Shown piece by piece: positions 1 through 7,472 of a stretch of DNA of 31,002 nt. Position 1 is the stretch's first letter, and every line of letters begins with the position of its first letter. The position numbers and the translations under genes were made by a program. Source of the DNA: H111-94 sp034436045 (GTDB taxonomy: Bacteria; Chloroflexota; Ktedonobacteria; Ktedonobacterales; Ktedonobacteraceae). The DNA is taken from positions 1-31,002 of the forward strand of contig DAOTVZ010000063.1 in NCBI GenBank assembly GCA_034436045.1, in the 5' to 3' direction. Below the pieces are notes generated by a model, which had not been told where the DNA came from, ran no database searches, and saw nothing but the letters and a program-made list of their open reading frames with translations.

Positions 1-102
1 GACAAAGCTGGGTGCGAGGACGATTAGCCTATCAGGATAAAGGATAATCGGGCCTGATATGAATAAAACCTGAAACCGGCAATGGTATTATGGCGTATGG
101 GT

Positions 103-209
103 GTGATTCATCAGGGCTGAAAGGGGGAGCGAGGGGCGGGTAGGGCGTGATGAATCACGCCCCGACGGGATTGGCGATATTGAATTCATCAGGCCCTGAA
201 AGGGGAGCG
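103..209. repeat. Intergenic repeat cluster with TGATTCATCA-type inverted repeats
   Basis: No gene is visible in the first 290 bases. GTGATTCATCA (103-113) is repeated inverted as TGATGAATCAC (148-158). A perfect 9-bp inverted repeat GGGCGTGAT/ATCACGCCC with a 2-base centre lies at 143-162. A 26-base unit beginning ATTCATCAGG and ending GGGGAGCG occurs at 106-131 and again, slightly changed, at 184-209. The unit resembles dispersed REP-like intergenic repeats; that it is dispersed in this genome is inference. Confidence 0.6.
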
Positions 210-290
210 GCGATTCAGATGGTTAAAGTTCATTATAGTGAAAAATGGTTATAGGATAGATGTTATGATATAAGAAGGATGGAGGTGGTT

Positions 291-1445
291 ATGGTACGAC
301 CCGAAGTACTACATGCGGGACTTGTTGGTTACGGTATTGGCAAAGTATATGCTGCGGCACTGCGTAATGTAGAGATGTACTATGCCGGATTGCCGTCTGT
401 GAGGCTGGTGGCGGTGGCAACAGCCAGCGATGCAAGTGGTCAACTTGCCGTTGAGCGAGGGGGGTTCGAGCGATATACGACGGATTATCGTGAGTTGTTG
501 GCAAGCGAGGATCTTGATCTCGTTGTTATCGCTACACCGAACTATTTGCATCACGAGATGCTGCTAGCGGCGCTGGCTACAAATAAGGCAATCTATACGG
601 ATAAGCCATTGGCCAACAATCTGAGAGAAGCGCGCGATATTGTGGAGAGAGCGCGTGCACTGGGACGTGATGCCCAGCTATCATTTACGTTGCGCTACTG
701 CCCGGCGGTACGGTATGCACGGACGTTGTTGCAGGAAGGTCGGCTGGGAGATATCTACTCGTTTCGGTTGTCCTATTATCGTTCGAGCTATCGCAACCCG
801 GAGAAGCCGCTGCGCTGGAAAGCGGAGATGGCGAAGAGCGGTGGTGGTGTGCTGAATGACCTCGTGCCACACCTTGCCGATTTGTTGATCTGGCTGGTGG
901 GGATGCCTGAGCGAGTCGTTGCCCAAACACGCACGTTTATTGGGGAACGGCCAGCCGCAAAGGATAGTAACGAGCGCGTATGTGTTGAAACCGATGATCA
1001 CGTGATCATCCAGGCCATGTTGCCTGGGGGGAGTATTGGCACAATTGAGGCGGGCAGGCTGATCGCAGGGGCTATCAACAATGTGACGGTGGAGGTGTAT
1101 GGGAGTGATGGATCGCTACGCTGGGACAGTATGAATCCGAATTATCTCTATATTGCCGATGGTACAAAAGCGAGTGATGATCAGAGCTGGCGGCAAATTC
1201 CGACGGTGCAAACATACCCTGGCGCGCTTATCCCTGGTATGGATGTGGCGGTTGGGGGGATGCGTTTCTATATCGAAGCTTGCGCGGATTTTCTGGCTAA
1301 GGCGCAGAACCACCAGCCCTATGATCCGGGACTTGAGCAGGGATTGTTGGTGCAAGAGGTGATTGAGATGGCGATTGAGTCTGCGCACTCCGGCAGGTGG
1401 GTCAAACGGCTTATGGAAGGAGAAGGCGATGACGGTAACATGTGA
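291..1445 (+). CDS. Gfo/Idh/MocA family NAD(P)-dependent oxidoreductase
   Basis: Predicted cytosolic NAD(P)-dependent dehydrogenase of sugars, polyols or similar compounds. The N-terminal Rossmann fold starts with a variant glycine motif (GLVGYGIGK), followed by the family's ATPNYLHHEM stretch and the DKPLANN segment, which corresponds to the EKP motif with Asp replacing Glu. The C-terminal half has the family's beta-sheet domain (NDLVPHLADLLIWL). I place the start at the ATG at 291 because GGAGGTGG lies 5 bases upstream; the in-frame ATG at 279 would put that site inside the gene. The product is then about 384 residues, normal for the family. The 3' end overlaps the HPr gene by 17 bases, so the two are probably co-transcribed. 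The substrate cannot be told. Two further paralogues lie at 16.8-19.3 kb. Confidence 0.9.
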   Translation: MVRPEVLHAGLVGYGIGKVYAAALRNVEMYYAGLPSVRLVAVATASDASGQLAVERGGFERYTTDYRELLASEDLDLVVIATPNYLHHEMLLAALATNKAIYTDKPLANNLREARDIVERARALGRDAQLSFTLRYCPAVRYARTLLQEGRLGDIYSFRLSYYRSSYRNPEKPLRWKAEMAKSGGGVLNDLVPHLADLLIWLVGMPERVVAQTRTFIGERPAAKDSNERVCVETDDHVIIQAMLPGGSIGTIEAGRLIAGAINNVTVEVYGSDGSLRWDSMNPNYLYIADGTKASDDQSWRQIPTVQTYPGALIPGMDVAVGGMRFYIEACADFLAKAQNHQPYDPGLEQGLLVQEVIEMAIESAHSGRWVKRLMEGEGDDGNM

Positions 1446-1710
1446 TGTTGTTGTTCGTAGTAAAGTAGGACTGCATGCGCGTCCGGCAGCGCAATTCATC
1501 AAGACGGCGAGTGGATTTGCTGCCCGTATCACGCTGGAAAACCTGACGCGAACAACAAAACCGGTGAATGCTAAGAGTATCTTGAGTGTGCTGACCGCTG
1601 GGGTCAGGATGAATGATCAGATTCGTATTACGGCTGATGGGGTTGACGAGGAAGCGGCCATAGCCGCGCTTTCTGAGCTTATCAATGACAACTTCGGGGA
1701 GACGGAATGA
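1429..1710 (+). CDS. ptsH: HPr family phosphocarrier protein
   Basis: Small cytosolic phosphocarrier (93 residues) that accepts phosphate from PTS enzyme I on a histidine. The active-site motif GLHARPAAQF places the phosphorylated His at residue 16. The regulatory-site region NAKSILSVL has a serine at residue 50, matching Ser46 of classical HPr. The ATG at 1429 sits 9-10 bases after AAGGAGAAGG and overlaps the end of the upstream dehydrogenase, suggesting translational coupling. Length and fold agree with HPr. Its usual partner, enzyme I, survives only as a short remnant immediately downstream, so this HPr needs an enzyme I encoded elsewhere or has lost its function. No PTS permease lies in the window; a dihydroxyacetone-kinase type use is possible but unsupported here. 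Confidence 0.92.
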   Translation: MTVTCDVVVRSKVGLHARPAAQFIKTASGFAARITLENLTRTTKPVNAKSILSVLTAGVRMNDQIRITADGVDEEAAIAALSELINDNFGETE

Positions 1711-1976
1711 GGTAGGATGGCCTGATTCATAGGGTGATTGAAGCGGCATACGCGCAAAACGAATGAGTGATCCTGTGCGGCGAGCTGGCTGGTGAGCCGC
1801 TAGCCGCATTCTTGCTGTCTGGCCTGGACGGATTTAGCATGGTTGCCCGCTCCATCTCACTCGTTAAACAGACTATTCGCCGTTATAGCAGTGAGCAGGC
1901 ACGTGATGCGCAGCATGTGATGATGCTGAACGATGCCGAGGCCGTGAAGGTATATTTAAAGGGCCTGGTTTGCTAA
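1711..1976 (+). pseudogene. ptsI: C-terminal remnant of PTS enzyme I (phosphoenolpyruvate-protein phosphotransferase)
   Basis: Reading in the frame that contains 1716 gives GLIHRVIEAAYAQNE, a stop, then VILCGELAGEP, GFSMVARSISLVKQTIRR and EAVKVYLKGLVC. This follows the end of classical enzyme I closely, including the CGELAG motif whose Cys is the catalytic acid in the PEP-binding domain. The TGA at 1764-1766 stands where enzyme I normally has Trp before the CGE motif. About 85 C-terminal codons remain; the phosphohistidine domain and most of the barrel are missing, so a deletion must have joined this end to the HPr gene, whose stop is only bases away. A ptsH-ptsI operon order is common, which explains the position. 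Identification is by motif recall. Confidence 0.82.
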
Positions 1977-2219
1977 ACTTTTATGATTATAACTGGCAAT
2001 GGTGATTATGACAAAAAGGCCAAGTAGGGCGGCGAGAAAAATGTATTCTGGTAGATGCTGGACGATTTTTTGTTTGCTCTTCACGAGTGTGGCGGAGAGT
2101 TGTTTTTTCTCCTGGTTGGAAGAGGGACCTCCGATAACCAGAACGACGACAAGTACAAGTACAATCACGAAGATTGCCAGCAGCATATAGTCGATGCGTG
2201 ATAAGATCAGTTCCTCCAT
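1956..2219 (-). CDS. Small two-helix membrane protein downstream of cydAB
   Basis: An 87-residue protein starting MEELILSRIDYMLL, with one hydrophobic helix near residues 8-30 (LLAIFVIVLVLVVVLVIGG), a charged loop containing SSNQEKKQ and KSKQK, and a second helix near 57-77. I chose the ATG at 2219 because AAAGGA lies about 8 bases upstream; an earlier in-frame ATG at 2255 would overlap cydB. It begins 29 bases after the cydB stop on the same strand, so it is probably the last gene of the cyd operon. Cytochrome bd often carries tiny accessory subunits (CydX, CydS), but these have one helix and about 30-40 residues; this one is longer. Its 3' end overlaps that of the ptsI remnant in convergent orientation. 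Function unknown. Confidence 0.6.
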   Translation of the reverse strand: MEELILSRIDYMLLAIFVIVLVLVVVLVIGGPSSNQEKKQLSATLVKSKQKIVQHLPEYIFLAALLGLFVIITIASYNHKSLANQAL

Positions 2220-2247
2220 GTCTATCATCCTTTCTTTTAAATGAAGG

Positions 2248-3291
2248 TTACACACCTTCTACCTCTTTCTCATGGATAGGAGGTAGAGGGCTACGGCTGT
2301 GGAAAATGTAGAAAAGTAGCCAGAGGGATGGGATCAGCAGGAGCATGCCCAGGATGGCGCTAATGAGGAATTCTAGCAGGGTAGTGGGTGGGCTGGAAGC
2401 GTCATTGACCGTTAATTGAGGGGGAATGATGTAGGGTATCTGCGCCAAGCCCCAGGTGCCGAAGAAGGCGGTAACATCCATATCGATCAGGAAGCGTGCG
2501 GTCTTGTAACGTCGGTTATACATAGTGATAGCGGCGCTGATGCCAAGCACGATAGTAATAATCACGCCCCAGATAGCGTAAGTGCGTATGAAGAGGCCAT
2601 CCCACAGGACGCGGGCGAAGAAGGGCATGAGGGCGAAGCAGATGATGCCCAGAATGGCGGTGGTGGTACCGGCAGCTAAGGTGCGCTGCCGGAAGTCTTC
2701 TGCCAGATCATCTCTACCGACCGTGATAGCATTGACGACCAGGTAAGAGGCGGCGATGGTGGCGCAGATGCCGAGGGCCATGAAGCCGATGGTAAGGGAA
2801 AAGGGATTAAGCCAGGGCCACCAGACAATGAGGGGTGGGATACCGTTGTGGAGGGTGATCTGGTCACTGGCAACTGCGCCTGCCACTGTACCGAGCAGAA
2901 AAGGCGTAATGGTGCTGGCGATGCTAAAGGAGCGTGCCCAGAAGAGGCGCAGGCGGATATTTTCGCGGATGTGTGAATGAAAAGCGAAAGAAGCACCACG
3001 AAATACGACGCCGAGTAGGGCCAGGGAGAGGGGGATGAAGAGCGCGCAAGCCAGGGTGTAGGAAACGATGGGGAAAGCCACAAAAAGACCGACAATTAGA
3101 TAGATTAACCAGACATTGTTAGCTTCCCAGACAGGCCCCAGTGCCGAGGTAATCAGGTTGCGTTGATCTCTACCATGAGGGCCGAAAGTGAAAAGTTCCC
3201 AGATGCCTGCGCCGAAATCTGCGCCGCCGAAGACGGCATAGATAATAACCGAGAGCCAGAGTAAGATTGCGACTATGTAGTTGAGAATCAT
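2248..3291 (-). CDS. cydB: Cytochrome bd ubiquinol oxidase subunit II
   Basis: Integral membrane partner of CydA in the bd-type terminal oxidase, which oxidises quinol and reduces oxygen to water. The 347-residue protein starts MILNYIVAILLWLSVIIYAVFGGADFGAG; the FGGADFGAG segment and the GPVWEANNVWLI motif are typical of CydB. Many hydrophobic helices span the whole length, and the size fits the family (about 340-380). Its ATG overlaps the cydA stop as ATGA (3288-3291), the classic coupled arrangement. No cydC or cydD assembly transporter lies nearby. The C-terminal tail ends in a short charged segment (HEKEVEGV) on one side of the membrane. Confidence 0.96.
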   Translation of the reverse strand: MILNYIVAILLWLSVIIYAVFGGADFGAGIWELFTFGPHGRDQRNLITSALGPVWEANNVWLIYLIVGLFVAFPIVSYTLACALFIPLSLALLGVVFRGASFAFHSHIRENIRLRLFWARSFSIASTITPFLLGTVAGAVASDQITLHNGIPPLIVWWPWLNPFSLTIGFMALGICATIAASYLVVNAITVGRDDLAEDFRQRTLAAGTTTAILGIICFALMPFFARVLWDGLFIRTYAIWGVIITIVLGISAAITMYNRRYKTARFLIDMDVTAFFGTWGLAQIPYIIPPQLTVNDASSPPTTLLEFLISAILGMLLLIPSLWLLFYIFHSRSPLPPIHEKEVEGV

Positions 3292-4667
3292 CGCGGGCCT
3301 ACCCTTTGTATTTCGAATGTCTGGCGTTCATCGACGATCAGATCAGACCATCTGGTTGGCGGCTTCGGACGGTGTGCCAGGGTGAGCAGTAGGACAACGA
3401 GTGTTGTGCCCAGGACGAGGTAGACGGCCAGGAAGACGAAGAAGCTGACACCCATCCAGGGAGCGGGGTTGGCGGCATCGGCTACACGCATCATGCCGTA
3501 GATGATCCAGGGCTGGCGTCCTTCTTCGGTCACGAGCCAGCCGAATTCGACGGCGAGGAAGCCAGAGATACCGGCGATAACTGTGCCCCACATGAGCCAG
3601 GGATAAGTTGGAACAGCCCGTTTACGGGTGAGGTAGAGGAAGCAAAAGAGGAAGCCTATTAGTAACATGAAGAGGCCAGAGAAGACCATCAGATCGAAAG
3701 CCAGGTGAACCATGATGACCTGCGCGTTGGGGGGACGGAAGCTGGCCGGGAAGGCATCAAGCCCTCTGGAGTATGAGTTGAAATTGAAATGAGAGATGAG
3801 GCTTTCGCCGTGAGGGATTTGAAAGGCCCCGATGACTTTGTTAGCAGGTACGTCTACGATACCACCTATGTAGAGAGGCTTGCCGCGTCCTGACCGGATC
3901 AGGCCTTCCATAGCGGCGTATTTGGCCGGTTGTGCGCGTTCTAGGAAACGAGCATTGAAATCGCCGCTGATGATCTGGAGTGGGATGGCGATGGTGCCAA
4001 CGGTCATACCTAACAGCATGCCTTTTTTGTGGTAGTCATCGTGTTTACCATGCAGCCAGCCTGCGGCATAGACGGCAGCGGCCCCGAACCCTGTACTGAC
4101 ATAGCAGGCAAGGATCATGTGAGTTGTTTCAAAGGGCGTGCTGGGGTTAAGCATGGCGGCGATGGGATCGACACTGGCGAGTTTGCCGTTGATGAACTGG
4201 AAACCAGTTGGAGAATTCATCCATGAGTTGGCGGTGGTGACAAACCAGGCCGAGAAGGTTCCACTCAAGACGATGGGTAAGGAGCAGAGCCAGTGGATGG
4301 TGGGCGTTAAGCGTTTGGCTCCATAGAGGTAGAGACCGAGAAAGATACCTTCTAGAAAGAAAGCGAACCCTTCCAGGGCGAAGGGCAGGCCAATGATGGA
4401 GCCAGCGTCTCTAGCCCAGATTGGCCAAAGGAGGGTGAGTTCGAATTCGACGATGGAGCCAGAGACGGCACCGATGGCGAAGAGGATGGCAAAAGCTTTG
4501 GTCCACTGGTGTGAAAGGGCCATCCAGGTACCATCCTTGTGCCAGAGCGCCAGCCCTTCTGCGAGGCAGAGGAGGAGGGGGAGTCCGACGCCCAGCACGG
4601 AAAAAATGATGTGAAATATCAGGGACATACCCATCTGAGAACGTGTAGCGATAATATTCATGTCCAT
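3288..4667 (-). CDS. cydA: Cytochrome bd ubiquinol oxidase subunit I (short Q-loop type)
   Basis: Quinol-oxidising, haem-carrying subunit of the bd oxidase in the cytoplasmic membrane, 459 residues. Haem ligands can be placed: His19 (SLIFHIIF), His183 (TTHMILA) and Met393 (YGMMRVADA), all at the positions expected from E. coli CydA. Conserved helix-3 acids occur at Glu99 and Glu106 (LEGFAFFLEG), and the GRQPW motif is at 383-387. The region between about residues 250 and 315 is short, so this belongs to the short Q-loop class, which includes cyanide-insensitive oxidases. The start ATG at 4667 has AAGGA 8 bases upstream. It is translationally coupled to cydB. The divergent MarR gene and the operator-like repeats upstream suggest inducible expression. 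Confidence 0.96.
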   Translation of the reverse strand: MDMNIIATRSQMGMSLIFHIIFSVLGVGLPLLLCLAEGLALWHKDGTWMALSHQWTKAFAILFAIGAVSGSIVEFELTLLWPIWARDAGSIIGLPFALEGFAFFLEGIFLGLYLYGAKRLTPTIHWLCSLPIVLSGTFSAWFVTTANSWMNSPTGFQFINGKLASVDPIAAMLNPSTPFETTHMILACYVSTGFGAAAVYAAGWLHGKHDDYHKKGMLLGMTVGTIAIPLQIISGDFNARFLERAQPAKYAAMEGLIRSGRGKPLYIGGIVDVPANKVIGAFQIPHGESLISHFNFNSYSRGLDAFPASFRPPNAQVIMVHLAFDLMVFSGLFMLLIGFLFCFLYLTRKRAVPTYPWLMWGTVIAGISGFLAVEFGWLVTEEGRQPWIIYGMMRVADAANPAPWMGVSFFVFLAVYLVLGTTLVVLLLTLAHRPKPPTRWSDLIVDERQTFEIQRVGPR

Positions 4668-4749
4668 ACGGAGTGTCCTTGCTATATCTATGTTGATAGA
4701 ATTGATGGCACGATGACATCCGTATCACGAATGGTGTCGCAGCGATGTG

Positions 4750-5181
4750 TCAAACGGTGTAGACGATGCCCACGACCAATCCAAAGATAATATGGTTGAA
4801 GAGGATACTGCTTAGCATGAGAGGTGTACCAAATATGTCGCGCAGGCGCGGATACACAATCATTCCCGCTACTAACGGAAGAACAACCGGCATGCCATGA
4901 ATGGTACCGAAGAGTAATCCCCCCCACCAGGAGGCAAAACCGATGCCGAGACTCCAGGCGAAGGCATAGAGAATGGCAAAGGAAATGCCCATAGTGAAAT
5001 GGATGGCCCCGCCAACGGTAACAGCAGTTTGCTTGTTGCGCGTTACTAGCAAACCTAGTGTGGTGATAACATCTGTTTTGGGTAAGCCTATCCATTGTCC
5101 GCCATAGATAACGAGGATCATGATCATTCTGCCTGTTGAGCCAGCAATAATAGCATCGCGAATATTCAGTGGATAAATCAC
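4750..5181 (-). CDS. Four-helix membrane protein of unknown function upstream of cydA
   Basis: A 143-residue protein with about four hydrophobic segments (near 17-27 with flanking residues, 53-77, 84-107 and 120-143) separated by short polar turns; no signal peptide or catalytic motif is visible. The start is GTG at 5181, supported by a strong AGGAGG seven bases upstream. It ends 82 bases before cydA on the same strand, so it may be the first gene of the cyd transcript. The pattern of small residues and glycine-rich turns (GGLLFGTIHGMP) resembles many uncharacterised Chloroflexota membrane proteins. A role in quinone or oxygen metabolism is only suggested by its position. I do not recognise the family. 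Confidence 0.7.
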   Translation of the reverse strand: MIYPLNIRDAIIAGSTGRMIMILVIYGGQWIGLPKTDVITTLGLLVTRNKQTAVTVGGAIHFTMGISFAILYAFAWSLGIGFASWWGGLLFGTIHGMPVVLPLVAGMIVYPRLRDIFGTPLMLSSILFNHIIFGLVVGIVYTV

Positions 5182-5351
5182 GTGACCACCTCCTGCAGGA
5201 TGGAGCTGTTTACCGCCTGCTTCCTGTAGCTATCCTGACGATGGGCATGCAAAGCGGGATGCATAATACTGGCAACTACAAGTTAGAGTTCAGGAGTAGC
5301 AACTATTGGTGGGCAAGACATGAATGTTGCCTGGACAGGCTGCCCTTGTCT

Positions 5352-5441
5352 ATTATACAACTATATCTCATGATGTGGTTTTTGATATCCGGGTTTCTAT
5401 ATAAAATGTCCAAGCTGTATATCATTGCTCATCATGATATA
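5352..5441 (-). promoter_or_regulatory. Putative promoter and MarR-type operators for the cyd group
   Basis: On the minus strand a TATAAT hexamer (5352-5357) precedes the 143-residue gene; no good -35 was found. Directly upstream of it lies TATATCTCATGATG (5362-5375). Further out is a perfect inverted repeat TATATCAT/ATGATATA (arms 5418-5425 and 5434-5441, 8-base spacer), which shares the CATCATGA(G)ATATA core with the first element. Two related sites, one abutting a -10 box, are what a repressor such as the divergent MarR protein would use. The promoter call is inference. Confidence 0.5.
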
Positions 5442-5591
5442 TCGTTTGCACCAGCAAAATATGGTTCTTTACGACCGGGCAACGAGCATTTTATTACCCT
5501 TGTTTTCTGTTATTACTGTTTTGCCTATTAGAGAGTGTATAAACGATGGTATTAAAAACACGGGTAATCGTCGTGATTGGTGACACAGCAA

Positions 5592-5620
5592 TTGTCGTCT
5601 TGTGTTAGAAGTGTTATGCT
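5592..5620 (+). promoter_or_regulatory. Putative sigma-70 type promoter of the marR gene
   Basis: TTGTCG (5592-5597), a 17-base spacer and TATGCT (5615-5620) match the -35/-10 pattern well. It lies about 90 bases upstream of the MarR start and points towards it. An inverted repeat AAGCTTG (5638-5644) / CAAGCTT (5668-5674) follows downstream in the leader. Confidence 0.5.
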
Positions 5621-5641
5621 CTGAAGGAGGAGAAAAAAAGC

Positions 5642-5704
5642 TTGTTATTGTTTTCTTTTTGTGTAGGCAAGCTTAATGACAGTGCTGAGAACATGGAACA
5701 ATAG
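5642..5704 (+). CDS. Possible 20-codon leader peptide before marR
   Basis: A TTG at 5642 opens a frame LLFSFCVGKLND, ending at a TAG (5702-5704) that is part of the marR ribosome site (TAGGAGAGG). An AGGAGG (5624-5629) lies about 12 bases upstream, slightly far. It begins inside the AAGCTTG/CAAGCTT inverted repeat. The arrangement would allow coupling of marR translation to the leader. Such short frames arise by chance, so this is weak. Confidence 0.2.
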   Translation: MLLFSFCVGKLNDSAENMEQ

Positions 5705-5712
5705 GAGAGGCT

Positions 5713-6171
5713 ATGAAGATGGCAAGTACAGACCAGAATATACAATTGCGAGATTATCGGGCATTAGCAGAATTTCGTTACCAGATTCGTCGGTACTTGC
5801 GTTTTACTGAGCAGATGGCGCGTGCAGGTGGATTGGAGCCACAGCAGCATCAGGTGTTGCTGGCGGTGAAAGGTATGCCGGAGGGGAGGAAAACTACTAT
5901 TGGTGAGATTGCGGAACGGCTGCAAATTCAGCACCATAGCACTGTTGAGTTGATTGATCGCCTGGTAGAGCGAGGATTGGTGGAGAGGCGTCGTGATGAA
6001 GACGATTTGCGCCGTGTGCTAGTACATCTTACAGAGCAAGGCGAAGAGATTCTTAAACATCTGTCAACGCAGGCACTGGCGGAGCTGCGTACCACCGGCC
6101 CGGCTCTGGTAGACACGCTGACTGTTTTGGTGCGGGATATGATGGTGGCAGAAGAAGAGGAGTCATCGTAA
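5713..6171 (+). CDS. MarR family transcriptional regulator
   Basis: Cytosolic dimeric winged-helix DNA-binding protein of 152 residues. The MarR pattern is clear: an N-terminal dimerisation helix (RALAEFRYQIRRYLRF), a helix-turn-helix around residues 58-80 (TIGEIAERLQIQHHSTVELIDRLVERGLV), then the wing ERRRDEDDLRRVLVHLTEQG, and a C-terminal dimerisation helix. Start ATG at 5713 follows AGGAGAGG with proper spacing. It is transcribed away from the membrane-protein/cydAB group, and operator-like repeats lie between them, so it may repress itself and that group. MarR proteins usually respond to phenolics, oxidants or antibiotics; the ligand here is unknown. Confidence 0.93.
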   Translation: MKMASTDQNIQLRDYRALAEFRYQIRRYLRFTEQMARAGGLEPQQHQVLLAVKGMPEGRKTTIGEIAERLQIQHHSTVELIDRLVERGLVERRRDEDDLRRVLVHLTEQGEEILKHLSTQALAELRTTGPALVDTLTVLVRDMMVAEEEESS

Positions 6172-6200
6172 GTTAGCTGTAAGGATGTGAAATAGAGATG

Positions 6201-6235
6201 ATGGGTTGCTCGTATTTGCTATTTGAGCAACCCAT
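6201..6235. terminator. Bidirectional terminator hairpin between marR and GH3 genes
   Basis: Perfect 11-bp stem ATGGGTTGCTC (6201-6211) / GAGCAACCCAT (6225-6235) with a 13-base loop, followed on the plus strand by a T-rich run (attgtattttt). It lies between two convergent genes, and its right half contains the last codons of the GH3 gene. Confidence 0.7.
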
Positions 6236-7472
6236 ATTGTATTTTTAGGAGCAAAATTCGCAGGACGGATTGGTTTATTCTGTCTATGGTAAGTTGGCCT
6301 TGCTGGATGGCGTTTTCAAGTGCGGTGATAACACTGGCCACCTGATTGGGGGTATAGGGGCCTTCAACGATGTCGTCACCGGCAATAATTGCCAGGACAG
6401 CGGCCTGGCTTAATGACCATTGTTCGCTAATGCCGTCCATGTATAATCCGTCGGTAATGACCACGCCGTTATAGCCCAGTTTGCCGCGCAAGACGCCATT
6501 AATAGCTTTGGGAGAGAGTTCGGCTGGTAGGTTAGGATCGATAGCGGGCATGAGTACATCGGTGGCCATGACCATTGCGGGGTGATCGGTTGAGAGCAGG
6601 AGTTCATATGGTTTCAGGTCAATTTGTTCTAACTGAGCCATACTGCGATTCACGATGGGAAGGCCCGCATGGGGGTCTGACGTGATTGCGCCTAGACCAG
6701 GGAAATGCTTGAGGCAGCCTGCGACATCATTTTGTTGGAGGCCGTTTAGAAATGCCCCCGCGTAGGTGGCGACTGTTTGTGGATTGCTACCAAACATACG
6801 TGATTCTAGTATGGGGGGATTGACGGTTTGGACATCGACGACTGGAGCAAGGTCGGTATTGATGCCAAGCTGGCGCAACCAGATGGCGTCCTGGCGGCCT
6901 TGCTGAAAAGCTTGCTGAGGTTGGCCGGTGGCGGCCAATTCCTGCGCAGAGGGGAGATAGCCGTGAAAGGTGTAGAGGCGATTAACGAGGCCACCCTCTT
7001 GATCGGTGGCGATTAAGAGGGGCAGGTCTGCATCTTGTTGGGCCTGTTGAGAGAAGGCGGCAACGTTGTTGATTTGATCGTATGGCGCGTCGAAGTTGTG
7101 ATTACTGGCCTGGTACATGAAGCCACCGACATGCTCCTGCTGGATCATATATTGGAGACCGCTATCTTGATAGCTGTTGCCCAGATATTCGACCATAATC
7201 ATTTGCCCCAATTTTTGGGCTAATGTCATTCCCTGAAGTATCTGCTCGGCGCGTGCTTTTTGTCGATTAAGAAGCAGAATCTGTTCAAGGGCTTGACGAT
7301 GTGCGCCGGACAGTGGCAAATGTGGTGCGGAGACGATAGGAGTTGCCTGTGACACTGAGCTTGTGATGGAGCGTAGCCGGGTGGGGGTTCTTACACAACT
7401 GGTTAGTAAGGTCAGGCAACAGCAAAGAAAGATAAGGCGAGAATATATGCGAAAACTATTCTGTTGATGCAT
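6219..7472 (-). CDS. Glycoside hydrolase family 3 (NagZ-like) lipoprotein
   Basis: Predicted beta-N-acetylhexosaminidase-type enzyme, 417 residues, exported and lipid-anchored. The N-terminus has a hydrophobic signal and a lipobox L-T-S-C with the lipidated Cys at residue 26. GH3 landmarks follow: DQEGG at 157-161, KHFPG at 255-259, a D-P-H triplet at 266-268 standing where NagZ enzymes have their Asp-Ser-His acid/base dyad, and ITDGLYMDG with the likely nucleophile Asp341. Only the catalytic barrel is present, as in NagZ. The start ATG has GGAG about 8 bases upstream. Neighbouring genes give no context; a role in cell-wall or chitin-fragment turnover is the usual inference. Relative to canonical NagZ, the KHFPGHGDT stretch is changed to KHFPGLGAI. 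Confidence 0.88.
   Translation of the reverse strand: MHQQNSFRIYSRLIFLCCCLTLLTSCVRTPTRLRSITSSVSQATPIVSAPHLPLSGAHRQALEQILLLNRQKARAEQILQGMTLAQKLGQMIMVEYLGNSYQDSGLQYMIQQEHVGGFMYQASNHNFDAPYDQINNVAAFSQQAQQDADLPLLIATDQEGGLVNRLYTFHGYLPSAQELAATGQPQQAFQQGRQDAIWLRQLGINTDLAPVVDVQTVNPPILESRMFGSNPQTVATYAGAFLNGLQQNDVAGCLKHFPGLGAITSDPHAGLPIVNRSMAQLEQIDLKPYELLLSTDHPAMVMATDVLMPAIDPNLPAELSPKAINGVLRGKLGYNGVVITDGLYMDGISEQWSLSQAAVLAIIAGDDIVEGPYTPNQVASVITALENAIQQGQLTIDRINQSVLRILLLKIQYGLLK

Noticed and set aside
5169..5531. 120-codon plus-strand frame over the start of the four-helix membrane protein
   Set aside because: No ribosome site, low-complexity composition, and it covers the likely promoter and operator region of the opposite strand.
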